Of a stretch of 27,569 nt of DNA, positions 15,605 through 23,099 are shown piece after piece. A program made the translations under genes and the position numbers. Positions within the stretch are counted from its first letter, which is position 1, and each line of letters begins with the position of its first letter. Under the pieces are notes generated by a model. The model saw nothing but the letters and a program-made list of their open reading frames with translations, was not told the DNA's origin and did no database searches. Origin of the DNA: Sulfidibacterium sp036244975 (GTDB taxonomy: Bacteria; Bacteroidota; Bacteroidia; Bacteroidales; F082); contig BTTE01000036.1 in assembly GCA_036244975.1 (NCBI GenBank), forward strand, positions 1-27,569, in the 5' to 3' direction.

Positions 15605-16585
15605 ATGGACAATAATATTCTCGTTATCGGAAGCTCAGGTCAGATCGGCTCGGAACTGGTGATGAAGCTTCGCGAAATTTACGGCAACGACCATGTGTTT
15701 GCCACCGACATTAAACAACCCACCAAAGAGGTAAGGAAAAGCGGTCCTTTTCAAATTCTGGATGTGCTTGATTTCAACAACCTGCTTCATTTTCTCGTGC
15801 GTTTCAATATCACCGAGATTTACAATCTCGCAGCTGTGCTTTCGGGCAATGCGGAGAAAATTCCGTTGCAGGCATGGGACATCAACATGAAAGCGCTGAT
15901 GAATACATTGGAAGCTGCTCGTGAGTCGGGGGCCAATAAGCTCTTCTGGCCCAGCTCCATTGCCGTTTTCGGTCCGACCACCCCACGTTACAATACCCCG
16001 CAAATCACTGTCATGGAACCCAATACGGTTTATGGTATTTCTAAGCTGGCCGGCGAGCGCTGGGGCGAATATTATCAAAAACGTTACGGTGTTGATTTCC
16101 GCAGTGTGCGTTACCCGGGACTCATCAGCTACAAAACAGAGCCCGGCGGCGGCACTACCGATTATGCCGTGGAAATTTTCTTCGATGCCATTAAAAAAGG
16201 TCGCTACGAATGCTTTTTGAAAGAAGACACTGCACTGCCAATGATGTTTATGGATGATGCTATCGCCAACACCATCAAACTTATGCAGGCCGACTCAAGA
16301 CAGCTTTCGCTGAGATCGTCTTACAACATGGCCGGCATCTCGTTTGACCCGAAACAGCTCGCAGTCGAAATTCAAAAATATATCCCCGATTTTATCATTT
16401 CGTACAAACCAGATTTCCGTCAGACGATTGCCGATAGCTGGCCTGCCAGCATTGACGACAGTATTGCGCGGAAAGACTGGGGTCTGAAAACGACCTACAA
16501 TCTGGAAAAAATAACAGCCACCATGCTGGAAAAAATCAGGGAAAAACTAAGAAAACAGCATCACAGTGATCTCATAAAAAAATAA
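15605..16585 (+). CDS. L-threonine 3-dehydrogenase, SDR (epimerase-like) type
   Basis: Extended short-chain dehydrogenase of the UDP-galactose-4-epimerase-like class, 326 aa. The NAD-binding GSSGQIG motif is at residues 9-15. WPSSIAVFGP carries the catalytic Ser, and Tyr143 and the following Lys lie in VYGISKLAGE. The stretch VRYPGLIS, GGGTTDYAVE and ALPMMFMDDAI is typical of the bacterial SDR-type threonine dehydrogenases known from Flavobacterium and Cupriavidus, which oxidise L-threonine to 2-amino-3-ketobutyrate. The usual partner, the ligase gene kbl, is not in the window. A sugar-nucleotide epimerase role is less likely given these motifs. It converges with the thioesterase gene, 15 bases apart. 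Confidence 0.87.
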   Translation: MDNNILVIGSSGQIGSELVMKLREIYGNDHVFATDIKQPTKEVRKSGPFQILDVLDFNNLLHFLVRFNITEIYNLAAVLSGNAEKIPLQAWDINMKALMNTLEAARESGANKLFWPSSIAVFGPTTPRYNTPQITVMEPNTVYGISKLAGERWGEYYQKRYGVDFRSVRYPGLISYKTEPGGGTTDYAVEIFFDAIKKGRYECFLKEDTALPMMFMDDAIANTIKLMQADSRQLSLRSSYNMAGISFDPKQLAVEIQKYIPDFIISYKPDFRQTIADSWPASIDDSIARKDWGLKTTYNLEKITATMLEKIREKLRKQHHSDLIKK

Positions 16586-16600
16586 ATTTTACGGACTAAC

Positions 16601-17047
16601 TTAACTTTTGTTTTTCACAATTTCCCGGAAATCATTCGATCTTGGAAGCGCCTGCAACTTTTTGAGTATTTCTTCCGGAGGGGTAATAATTTTCCGTTTG
16701 TCCATGTGAATCCAACCCCCTTCGATATAAATCACAGCAGAGAGTTTATCCTCATTTTTATAAATATGATGTGTCAGATTCCAAAACCGGCCATCTGCGG
16801 ATAATCCTGAAATTTCCAGATCAATACGTATTTTGTCGCCCAAACGTATTTCGCGGACAAAGTGTGTATCTTCCCGGAATAGTACTGCCCCGAGGCGCCT
16901 TGTTTCCATCTCCCGGTACCCCATTCCTATACTATGAAAAAAATCTACCCGTACCTGTGCTGCATAATTGTTGTAAGCTGTATGACGCATGTGCTGATTG
17001 GGGTCCATGTCCGCCCAAATAGGCTCAAAATTTTTTGAAAAAGTCAT
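16601..17047 (-). CDS. Hotdog-fold acyl-CoA/acyl-ACP thioesterase
   Basis: 4HBT-family thioesterase, 148 aa. The signature ADMDPNQHMRHTAY begins at residue 12, with Asp15 and His19 near the expected catalytic site. Later GDKIRIDLEISGL and RFWNLTHHIY form the hotdog strands. I chose ATG at 17047 because it starts right before the fold and leaves an 11-base gap to the upstream GT9 gene; the frame stays open to 17155 but that would overlap GT9. It is last in a three-gene minus-strand run after two envelope glycosyltransferases, so it may recycle or release acyl groups near lipid A or glycolipid synthesis, but a general metabolic role is equally possible. Confidence 0.85.
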   Translation of the reverse strand: MTFSKNFEPIWADMDPNQHMRHTAYNNYAAQVRVDFFHSIGMGYREMETRRLGAVLFREDTHFVREIRLGDKIRIDLEISGLSADGRFWNLTHHIYKNEDKLSAVIYIEGGWIHMDKRKIITPPEEILKKLQALPRSNDFREIVKNKS

Positions 17048-17058
17048 TTTGACTGCTT

Positions 17059-18087
17059 TTATTTTTTCCTGTTTGAAAAATACTCCTCTATTTTTGATTT
17101 CACCTGATGGGGAGTAATTTCCATCATGCAATGACACGCTCCTCCGTCGCGGCAATCGTTACAAGGTTCCTCACGAACCAGGTAAGTTGCATTTTCCCCA
17201 ATGGGAGCCCATCTGCCGGGATGTACAGGACGAATAGGCGGAAAAATACCCAAAGCAAATTTTCTTAGAGCAGCCGCTATGTGCAAAGGTCCGGTGCCGG
17301 CAGCAATCAGCCCGTCACTGCGGGCAATAAACGCTATAAAAGTCCTTAAATCCATGCTTCCGCTGATATCGGTAACATTTTTTCTGTCCAGCGGAAGATG
17401 TGCTCTGAAAAGCCTGCCCTCCTCTTCCGTTCCCGAGATAAAGAGTTGATATTTTTCTTCGGATAATAATTTTATTAATGCCTCAAAATTTGTCAGCCCC
17501 CACTCGCGGCCATTACCTTTTGATTTTGGGTGTAAAATCAGATTAATTTTATCTTTTGCCAACAGTTTTTGGAACGATTTGTCCGCATTAGGAATTTTTG
17601 TAAATCCCATATTATCAGTTAGATAACCTATATTTGGAACTTTTTTAAAACCCAATGGTTTCAATAGTTTCAGATTTAACTGTGCTTCGTGCAGGGATGA
17701 CTTTTTTCGAGAAAAATGGACTTTTTTATTGCAGGTAGTCAAATGAATAAAACGCCCGAAAGTTCCTATCCGTAAAGGAATTTCTGTTTTTTTTGCCAGC
17801 AGGGCAATTTCAGCCTGAGGGAAAACATGGATAATAACATCTGCTGCCAGCTGTTTGAAAGCAAATACTTTTTGCGCAATTTCAGGCATCTTTTCTATCT
17901 CATCCCAATTCAGAAAAGCATCCACATGTTCCGAACAGGCCACAACCGCCTCAGTATAAGACCGTCCCAGAAATAAAATCCGCACACCGGGAAACATTTT
18001 TTTAAGTACGCCGGCCATGGGAAGTGTCAGCACCACATCACCGATACTGTCGGTACGGCTGATAATTATGATTCGGGGTTTTTTCAC
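17059..18087 (-). CDS. Family 9 glycosyltransferase (heptosyltransferase-like)
   Basis: GT9 enzyme of the LPS heptosyltransferase type, 342 aa from the chosen start. The N-terminal Rossmann domain starts IIIISRTDSIGDVVLTLPM. The C-terminal nucleotide-sugar domain has HPKSKGNGREWGL and then SDGLIAAGTGPLHIAAAL, typical of GT9. A cysteine cluster (EEPCNDCRDGGACHCM) lies close to the C terminus. The frame is open to an ATG at 18174, but that start would overlap the upstream GT2 by 91 bases. GTG at 18087 sits in GTGA overlapping the GT2 stop, a coupled-translation arrangement, and puts the family's first strand at the N terminus as usual. It probably extends the LPS or lipooligosaccharide core at the inner membrane's cytoplasmic face. 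Confidence 0.88.
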   Translation of the reverse strand: MKKPRIIIISRTDSIGDVVLTLPMAGVLKKMFPGVRILFLGRSYTEAVVACSEHVDAFLNWDEIEKMPEIAQKVFAFKQLAADVIIHVFPQAEIALLAKKTEIPLRIGTFGRFIHLTTCNKKVHFSRKKSSLHEAQLNLKLLKPLGFKKVPNIGYLTDNMGFTKIPNADKSFQKLLAKDKINLILHPKSKGNGREWGLTNFEALIKLLSEEKYQLFISGTEEEGRLFRAHLPLDRKNVTDISGSMDLRTFIAFIARSDGLIAAGTGPLHIAAALRKFALGIFPPIRPVHPGRWAPIGENATYLVREEPCNDCRDGGACHCMMEITPHQVKSKIEEYFSNRKK

Positions 18088-18851
18088 CGGTTCTGCCGTT
18101 TTTGTTTGTAAAGTTTTCTCAGTTTCCGGTACTTTTTGTAGGTGGCTTCTGCCGAAATGGTACAAATCTGCCATCCTGCTCTCCCATCGAGAAAGCCCAA
18201 TTTAAAAAAGTAACTCCGGACAAATGTTGTCGCCGGACTCAGCCAGACTCTTAAAACCGGTGCTTTAACACCCTGTTCAAAATACGACTTCGCCATCAAA
18301 GAGGTAAACCGTTCCACCCGCCGCCGATGCTGTTCAATAGAATAATAGGAATAATGCAGTAAATCCCCCATCAGGAAACCGGTTTCGGCTTCGGGAGTTA
18401 ACTGAAAATACTCATGAATTATTATTCCCTGCCAACTGCCTTTTCTCCTGTCATAAAGCCGCAGTTTACGGTCGGGATACCATCCCGAATAACGAATCCA
18501 TCTTCCACAATAGTTAGCCCGCCGATTCATAAAATAACCATCATACTGTCGATCTGTTTTCACCTTTATTATGGCGTTTATCAACTCTTCAGACAAAACT
18601 TCGTCGGCATCAATAGAAAGAATTAAATTATTTTCAGCCTGTGTATCGGCAAAACAGTGTTGCTGGACATAATCCTCAAAAACATGCTGCACCACACGGA
18701 CTCCAAACTGTCGGCATATTTCTTCAGTTTTGTCTGTCGAAAAAGAATCAATCACTACAACTTCGTCAGCCACATGCTTTAGCGGCGGTAAACTTTTGGC
18801 GAGATTCTTCTCTTCATTCAATGCAATTATGACGGCAGATAATTTTTCCAT
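18084..18851 (-). CDS. WaaE/KdtX-like family 2 glycosyltransferase
   Basis: Soluble GT2 glycosyltransferase resembling WaaE (LPS core beta-glucosyltransferase), 255 aa. It starts LSAVIIALNEEKNLAKSL (residues 4-21). VVVIDSFSTDKT is at 31-42 and the DxD metal site SIDADE has Asp81 and Asp83. GYFMNRRANYCGRWI and WYPDRKLRLYDRRKGSW are characteristic of the WaaE branch, as is the C-terminal SPATTFVRSYFFKLGFLDG. The tail is very basic, consistent with peripheral membrane binding. Its stop overlaps the GTG start of the GT9 gene, so the two form a tight operon for surface glycolipid assembly. A -7 box lies just upstream. Confidence 0.88.
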   Translation of the reverse strand: MEKLSAVIIALNEEKNLAKSLPPLKHVADEVVVIDSFSTDKTEEICRQFGVRVVQHVFEDYVQQHCFADTQAENNLILSIDADEVLSEELINAIIKVKTDRQYDGYFMNRRANYCGRWIRYSGWYPDRKLRLYDRRKGSWQGIIIHEYFQLTPEAETGFLMGDLLHYSYYSIEQHRRRVERFTSLMAKSYFEQGVKAPVLRVWLSPATTFVRSYFFKLGFLDGRAGWQICTISAEATYKKYRKLRKLYKQKRQNR

Positions 18852-18859
18852 AAGAAAAT

Positions 18860-18867
18860 CAAAAATA
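18860..18867 (-). promoter_or_regulatory. Candidate -7 box for the glycosyltransferase/thioesterase operon
   Basis: Minus-strand TATTTTTG is an exact TAnnTTTG match ending 8 bases before the GT2 ATG at 18851, which would give a very short leader. The region is A/T-rich, so a chance match is possible. Confidence 0.3.
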
Positions 18868-18972
18868 GAAAATTGTCAGAATCTACCGCCGGAAATAAAC
18901 AGGTCAACAACACTTGTTTCTTTTTTACCGACTTTTGCAGTCAGATTTAAAAGAAAAGAATAGAGAGAAACG

Positions 18973-20043
18973 ATGAAAATTGCAGCGCTGGTTTCGGGTG
19001 GTGTGGACAGTTCGGTTTGTGTTCCTTTGCTGAAAGAGCAGGGCTATGATCCGCACATTTTTTATATCCGTATCGGCATGGAGGATGAGCCGGCTTTTAC
19101 GGACTGCCCGGCAGAAGAAGATATTGAAATTACCACCTGGATTGCCAAAAAATACGGCTGCCGGTTTGACGTGGTGGATTTGCAAAAGGAATACTGGTCA
19201 ACGGTGGTAAAATACACTATGGAGAGTGTGAAACAGGGACTTACGCCTAACCCGGATGTGATGTGCAACCTGCTTATAAAATTCGGCGCTTTCAACGACC
19301 GGCATGGTAAAGACTTCGCCCGGATTGCTACCGGTCATTACGCCACCCGTTACGAAACGGAAGAAGGTGCCTTTTTGGGCACTGCAGCTGACCGTGTGAA
19401 AGACCAGACCTATTTTCTTGGACAAATTTCGCATGACCAGTTGGAAAAAGCCATGTTTCCCATTGGCCATCTGCAGAAAAAAGAGGTGCGTCGGATTGCC
19501 GAAGAGATGAAACTTCCCAGCGCACATCGTCCGGATAGCCAGGGAATCTGCTTTCTGGGAAAAATCAATTACACCGATTTTATCCGGAAATATGTGGGTG
19601 AGCAACCGGGCGAAATTATTGAGCTGGAAACCGGAAAAGTGCTGGGTGAACACAAAGGTTTCTGGTTTCATACCATCGGACAGCGGCGCGGTTTGCGACT
19701 CGGCGGCGGCCCCTGGTTTGTAGTGAAAAAGGATACGAAAAAAAATATCATTTACGTCTCCAATGGTTACGACCCCATAAGCCAGTATGAAGACACGGTC
19801 TGGCTGGAAAATCTCCACTTTTTGAATCCCAACCACGACTATTCCGCATTAAAAGAGATAAAATTTAAAATCAGGCATCAGCCGGAATTTACCGAAGGAA
19901 TGTTGTTGCGCGGTGAAAAAGGATTGCGGATTAATTCCGGTAAAAAGATTTCGGGCATTGCACCGGGACAGTTTGCCGTGATTTACGACCGGGACGAAAA
20001 AACCTGTATCGGTAGCGGTATTATTGCTCAAAAGGCAAACTGA
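18973..20043 (+). CDS. mnmA: tRNA-specific 2-thiouridylase MnmA
   Basis: ATP-dependent enzyme that thiolates the wobble uridine (U34) of tRNA Lys/Glu/Gln. It is 356 aa. The PP-loop SGGVDSSV is at residues 8-15. The catalytic pair is Cys98 (NPDVMCN) and Cys193 (SQGICFLG). TGHYATR, KDQTYFLG, HTIGQRRGL and the C-terminal GQFAVIYD beta-barrel segment all match the family. ATG at 18973 begins MKIAALVSGG. It is divergent from the WaaE-like gene (121-base gap); the upstream GACTTTTG at 18930-18937 is a near-match -7 box. queG, another tRNA wobble-modification gene, follows 65 bases later. Confidence 0.96.
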   Translation: MKIAALVSGGVDSSVCVPLLKEQGYDPHIFYIRIGMEDEPAFTDCPAEEDIEITTWIAKKYGCRFDVVDLQKEYWSTVVKYTMESVKQGLTPNPDVMCNLLIKFGAFNDRHGKDFARIATGHYATRYETEEGAFLGTAADRVKDQTYFLGQISHDQLEKAMFPIGHLQKKEVRRIAEEMKLPSAHRPDSQGICFLGKINYTDFIRKYVGEQPGEIIELETGKVLGEHKGFWFHTIGQRRGLRLGGGPWFVVKKDTKKNIIYVSNGYDPISQYEDTVWLENLHFLNPNHDYSALKEIKFKIRHQPEFTEGMLLRGEKGLRINSGKKISGIAPGQFAVIYDRDEKTCIGSGIIAQKAN

Positions 20044-20108
20044 CAACTCACATATATGATTTTTCTGATAAGCATTATTAGAAAATGTATTTACTTAAAT
20101 TTTAGCCC

Positions 20109-21062
20109 ATGCCCATCCACACGCTGCAAAAAGAACAACTGAATGACCGGATAAAAACGGAAGCGAAAAAGCTGGGATTTTTTGCCTGTGGCATTTCCAA
20201 AGCCGGCTTCCTGAATGAGGATGCAGAACACGTGGAAAACTGGCTCAAAAAAGGTATGCAGGGCGACATGCAATATCTGGAACGAAACCGCGAAAAACGT
20301 TACGATGCTTCCAAACTGGTAGAAAATGCCCAATCGGTAATCTCGGTACTTTTTAATTATTTCCCATTGGACGAACTTCCCGAAAGGGGCTATTACAAAA
20401 TCTCAAAATACGCTTATGGCAAAGATTATCATTATATCATCAAACAAAAGCTGGCGTTGTTGCTTGAAAAAATTGAAATTCTGACAGGAAAGCGGGAAGC
20501 CCGTATTTTTGTAGATTCGGCACCGGTGCTCGACCGTGCTGCCGCGTGGCAGGCAGGACTGGGATTTATCGGAAAAAACACCATGCTTATCAGTCGCAAA
20601 GGCGGTTCGTTTTTCTTTATCGGCCATATCATATTGGATTTGGCGCTTACGCCGGACGCGAAAACCGTAGCAAACTATTGCGGCAGCTGCACACAATGTA
20701 TTGATGCCTGTCCTACCGGCGCTTTGTCAGCTTTCGAGTTGGACGCCCGCAAATGTATTTCGTACCTGACCATCGAGTACCGCGGAGAAAAAATCCCGGA
20801 CGAATTTCAGGGAAAATGGAAACAATGGATTTTCGGTTGCGATATTTGTCAGGATGTCTGCCCGTGGAACCGGAATGTACAGCCACGTAATGAGCCGGCA
20901 TTCGAACCTTCGGAACTTCTTATTAAAATGCAAAAAACCGACTGGGAAAATCTTGACAAACCGGCTTTTAGAAAACTTTTTAAAGGTACCGCCGTGGAGC
21001 GCACCGCTTTTAAAGGCCTGTGCAGGAATATCGATTTTTTGTCTTCCGGGGGAAAGGAATAA
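20109..21062 (+). CDS. queG: Epoxyqueuosine reductase QueG
   Basis: Cobalamin- and Fe-S-dependent enzyme for the last step of queuosine synthesis, reducing epoxyqueuosine in tRNA to queuosine. It is 317 aa. The catalytic-site region is DSAPVLDRAAAWQAGLGFIGKNT. Two [4Fe-4S] clusters are marked by CGSCTQCIDACP (Cys191, 194, 197, 201) and CDICQDVCPWN (Cys244, 247, 251). The C terminus lacks the long HEAT-repeat tail of some homologues. ATG at 20109 begins MPIHTLQKEQ. The gene follows mnmA on the same strand, so both wobble-base modifications may be co-transcribed. Confidence 0.95.
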   Translation: MPIHTLQKEQLNDRIKTEAKKLGFFACGISKAGFLNEDAEHVENWLKKGMQGDMQYLERNREKRYDASKLVENAQSVISVLFNYFPLDELPERGYYKISKYAYGKDYHYIIKQKLALLLEKIEILTGKREARIFVDSAPVLDRAAAWQAGLGFIGKNTMLISRKGGSFFFIGHIILDLALTPDAKTVANYCGSCTQCIDACPTGALSAFELDARKCISYLTIEYRGEKIPDEFQGKWKQWIFGCDICQDVCPWNRNVQPRNEPAFEPSELLIKMQKTDWENLDKPAFRKLFKGTAVERTAFKGLCRNIDFLSSGGKE

Positions 21063-21104
21063 GCCAATACTACCATTCTGATTAAGCTTCCTAACTATCT
21101 CTCC

Positions 21105-21142
21105 TTATGTTTCTTTACGGATATTTTATGTTTCTTTGCGGA
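21105..21142. repeat. Pair of 17-bp direct repeats with 21-bp period
   Basis: TTATGTTTCTTTACGGA (21105-21121) recurs as TTATGTTTCTTTGCGGA (21126-21142) with one difference. The copies start 21 bases apart, two helical turns. They lie in the 246-base gap between queG and the two-component pair. They could be a binding site on one DNA face or a fragment of a dispersed intergenic repeat. Confidence 0.6.
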
Positions 21143-21168
21143 ATGGCTTTTTACAAGAGGCAACATAT

Positions 21169-21213
21169 AAAACCGGTTTACCATCGTGTATGCTCAGCAG
21201 GTTTCCCGGTTTT
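21169..21213 (+). terminator. Long-loop inverted repeat between queG and the response regulator
   Basis: AAAACCGG (21169-21176) and CCGGTTTT (21206-21213) are perfect inverted copies around a 29-base loop, followed by GTTGTAT. It may be a terminator for queG or a leader structure, but the loop is long. Confidence 0.25.
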
Positions 21214-21217
21214 GTTG

Positions 21218-21225
21218 TATCTTCG
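21218..21225 (+). promoter_or_regulatory. Candidate -7 box for the two-component pair
   Basis: TATCTTCG is a one-mismatch TAnnTTTG box, 83 bases before the response regulator ATG. A second similar box, CATCTTCG, lies at 21287-21294 close to the start. Confidence 0.3.
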
Positions 21226-21237
21226 CTTCGATAAAAA

Positions 21238-21275
21238 TTAACTAAAACTTAATATTCTCTTTTTTAAGAATTTAC
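21238..21275 (+). promoter_or_regulatory. 11-bp phased T-rich repeats, possible response-regulator site
   Basis: TTAAC (21238), TTAAT (21249), TTTTT (21260) and TTTAC (21271) occur at exact 11-base steps. PhoB-type regulators bind tandem half-sites with 11-bp period, so this may be an autoregulatory site. The DNA is A/T-rich, so chance is not excluded. Confidence 0.28.
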
Positions 21276-21308
21276 AATTATTGCCCATCTTCGCAGCTCT
21301 ACTGAATA

Positions 21309-22007
21309 ATGGAAAAGGAAACAACAGACAACAGCGAATATAAGATACTTCTCGTTGACGATGAGGAAGATATCATTGAATTTCTTTCTTATAACCTAAA
21401 AAAAGAAGGTTTCCAGGTAATGGCGGCTTTCGATGGTGAGGAAGCAGTCAGAAAAGCAAAAAAAGAACTCCCTCATCTGATTTTGATGGACATTATGATG
21501 CCGAAAATGGATGGGATGACAGCTGTGGAGCAAATCAGAAAAATCCCGAAACTGGATAACACACTCATTGTTTTTCTTACTGCCCGCTCGGAAGATTACT
21601 CACAAATTGCCGGATTTGAATCCGGAGCTGACGATTATGTTACCAAACCTGTCAAGCCGCGGGTATTAGTAAAACGTATTATGGCTCTTTTGCGGCGCTC
21701 AAAAAAAACAGACCAAAAGAACACCCCCATCCAAAGAGGAAACATCATTATTGACCCGCTGCGTTATGTGGTTGACAAAGGAGACAAGACCATCTCTCTG
21801 CCGAGAAAAGAATTTAGTGTACTATATCTGCTGGCTTCCAAACCCAATAAAGTTTTTAGCCGCGAAGAAATCTTTCACGAAATATGGGGCGACGATGTCA
21901 TTGTAGGTAGTCGTACCATTGATGTACACATCCGAAAAATTCGTGAGAAAATCGGTCTGGACAATATCACAACTATCAAAGGTGTCGGCTATAAATTTGT
22001 AGAATAA
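21309..22007 (+). CDS. OmpR/PhoB-family response regulator
   Basis: DNA-binding response regulator, 232 aa. The receiver domain (13-125) has the acidic pair in LLVDDEED, phospho-acceptor Asp61 in LMDIMMP, Thr91 and Lys113 (TKPVKPR). The winged-helix output domain (about 140-232) ends with VGSRTIDVHIRKIREKIG and IKGVGYKFVE, typical of the OmpR/PhoB class. The histidine kinase follows 7 bases later, so the two form one operon. PhoB is the closest familiar comparison, but phosphate control is not shown by anything in the window. The 246-base upstream gap contains repeats that may be its own binding sites. Confidence 0.94.
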   Translation: MEKETTDNSEYKILLVDDEEDIIEFLSYNLKKEGFQVMAAFDGEEAVRKAKKELPHLILMDIMMPKMDGMTAVEQIRKIPKLDNTLIVFLTARSEDYSQIAGFESGADDYVTKPVKPRVLVKRIMALLRRSKKTDQKNTPIQRGNIIIDPLRYVVDKGDKTISLPRKEFSVLYLLASKPNKVFSREEIFHEIWGDDVIVGSRTIDVHIRKIREKIGLDNITTIKGVGYKFVE

Positions 22008-22014
22008 CCAACCC

Positions 22015-23055
22015 ATGAAACATGCTCCCCGCAATGTGGCTTTGCTGAATGCCGGCATCATAATGCTGGCTTTTGTGGCCGTTTACTTCGGGATGGTCTA
22101 TTTCGGTACGCCTTTTCGGATGGCCTCGTTTGCTGTCGGTAGTATACTGATTTTTATTGCTTCTTATGTAACGGTTTACTATTCACTGAACCGGTTTATT
22201 TATAACCGGCTGAAAGTTATTTACAAAACTATCGGGAAATGGAACGAAATAAAACAGGGACAACACGCAGACAGAAAGTCGAATGATATTTTGAGTATGG
22301 TGAACCAGGTTGTTTTGGAATGGCACGACGAACAACAACAAAAGATTGATGAATTACAAAAAATGGCTGACTATCGTCGCGAGTTTCTTGGCAACGTTTC
22401 GCATGAACTAAAGACACCGATTTTCAATATTCAGGGATACATTCTCACATTGCTTGATGGTGGTTTGAAGGATAAAAAAATTAACAAAAAGTTTCTGGAA
22501 AAGTCGGCAAAGAGTGTGGACAGAATGATTGTTATTGTACAGGACCTCGAAGAGATTTCAAAATTTGAATCGGGTGTAATGAACCTGAATGAAACGGTTT
22601 TTAACATCAATGAACTCTGTCGTGAAGTGCGTGAGTTTCTGGAAGTTAAAGCTGATAAAAACAATACACAGATTATTATTAAAGAGGCTGAGAACAGCCG
22701 TATCAATGTGCGTGCGGACAAAACACGCATTCGTCAGGTACTTATTAACCTGGTGGACAACGCTATCCATTACGGCCGAACGGAAGGCGGGCGGATAGTC
22801 ATCTCTTTTTACGATTTTCATGACAACATCCTTATTGAAGTGAGCGACAACGGCATTGGTATTTCGGAAAAAAGTCTCCCTCGTATTTTTGAACGTTTTT
22901 ATCGCGTTGACAAAAGCCGTTCCCGCGAAAAAGGCGGCACCGGTTTGGGACTCGCCATTGTAAAACATATCATCGAGGCCCACCGGCAAAGCATCACTGT
23001 GCGCAGTAAACCTGAAAAGGGAACAACTTTCTCGTTTACACTGAAAAAGGATTAA
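22015..23055 (+). CDS. PhoR-like sensor histidine kinase with minimal membrane sensor
   Basis: Membrane histidine kinase, 346 aa, partner of the upstream response regulator. Two N-terminal helices (about 9-30 and 36-58) are joined by only a few residues, so there is no periplasmic sensor domain. A linker that may be coiled coil (about 95-120) leads to the HisKA domain with His130 in NVSHELKTP. The ATPase domain has NLVDNAIHYG (N box), DNGIGI (G1), IFERFYRVDKSRS (F box) and GGTGLGLAIV (G2). There is no PAS domain. Signal input is probably through the membrane or a partner protein, as in PhoR. Confidence 0.93.
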   Translation: MKHAPRNVALLNAGIIMLAFVAVYFGMVYFGTPFRMASFAVGSILIFIASYVTVYYSLNRFIYNRLKVIYKTIGKWNEIKQGQHADRKSNDILSMVNQVVLEWHDEQQQKIDELQKMADYRREFLGNVSHELKTPIFNIQGYILTLLDGGLKDKKINKKFLEKSAKSVDRMIVIVQDLEEISKFESGVMNLNETVFNINELCREVREFLEVKADKNNTQIIIKEAENSRINVRADKTRIRQVLINLVDNAIHYGRTEGGRIVISFYDFHDNILIEVSDNGIGISEKSLPRIFERFYRVDKSRSREKGGTGLGLAIVKHIIEAHRQSITVRSKPEKGTTFSFTLKKD

Positions 23056-23072
23056 CGACTATCTCAAAAGTT

Positions 23073-23080
23073 TATCTTTG
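23073..23080 (+). promoter_or_regulatory. Candidate -7 box for hflX
   Basis: TATCTTTG is an exact TAnnTTTG match followed by C and ends 19 bases before the hflX ATG. It lies in the 44-base gap after the histidine kinase, so hflX may have its own promoter. No standard-spaced TTG was seen. Confidence 0.45.
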
Positions 23081-23099
23081 CACGGCGATACAATGACTT

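Noticed and set aside
19198..19836. 212-codon minus-strand frame opposite mnmA
   Set aside because: It lies entirely within mnmA and shows no recognisable domain.
21063..21308. A tRNA, small RNA or riboswitch in the largest simple intergenic gap
   Set aside because: No T-loop motif, cloverleaf or known aptamer pattern was found. Only direct and inverted repeats could be supported.
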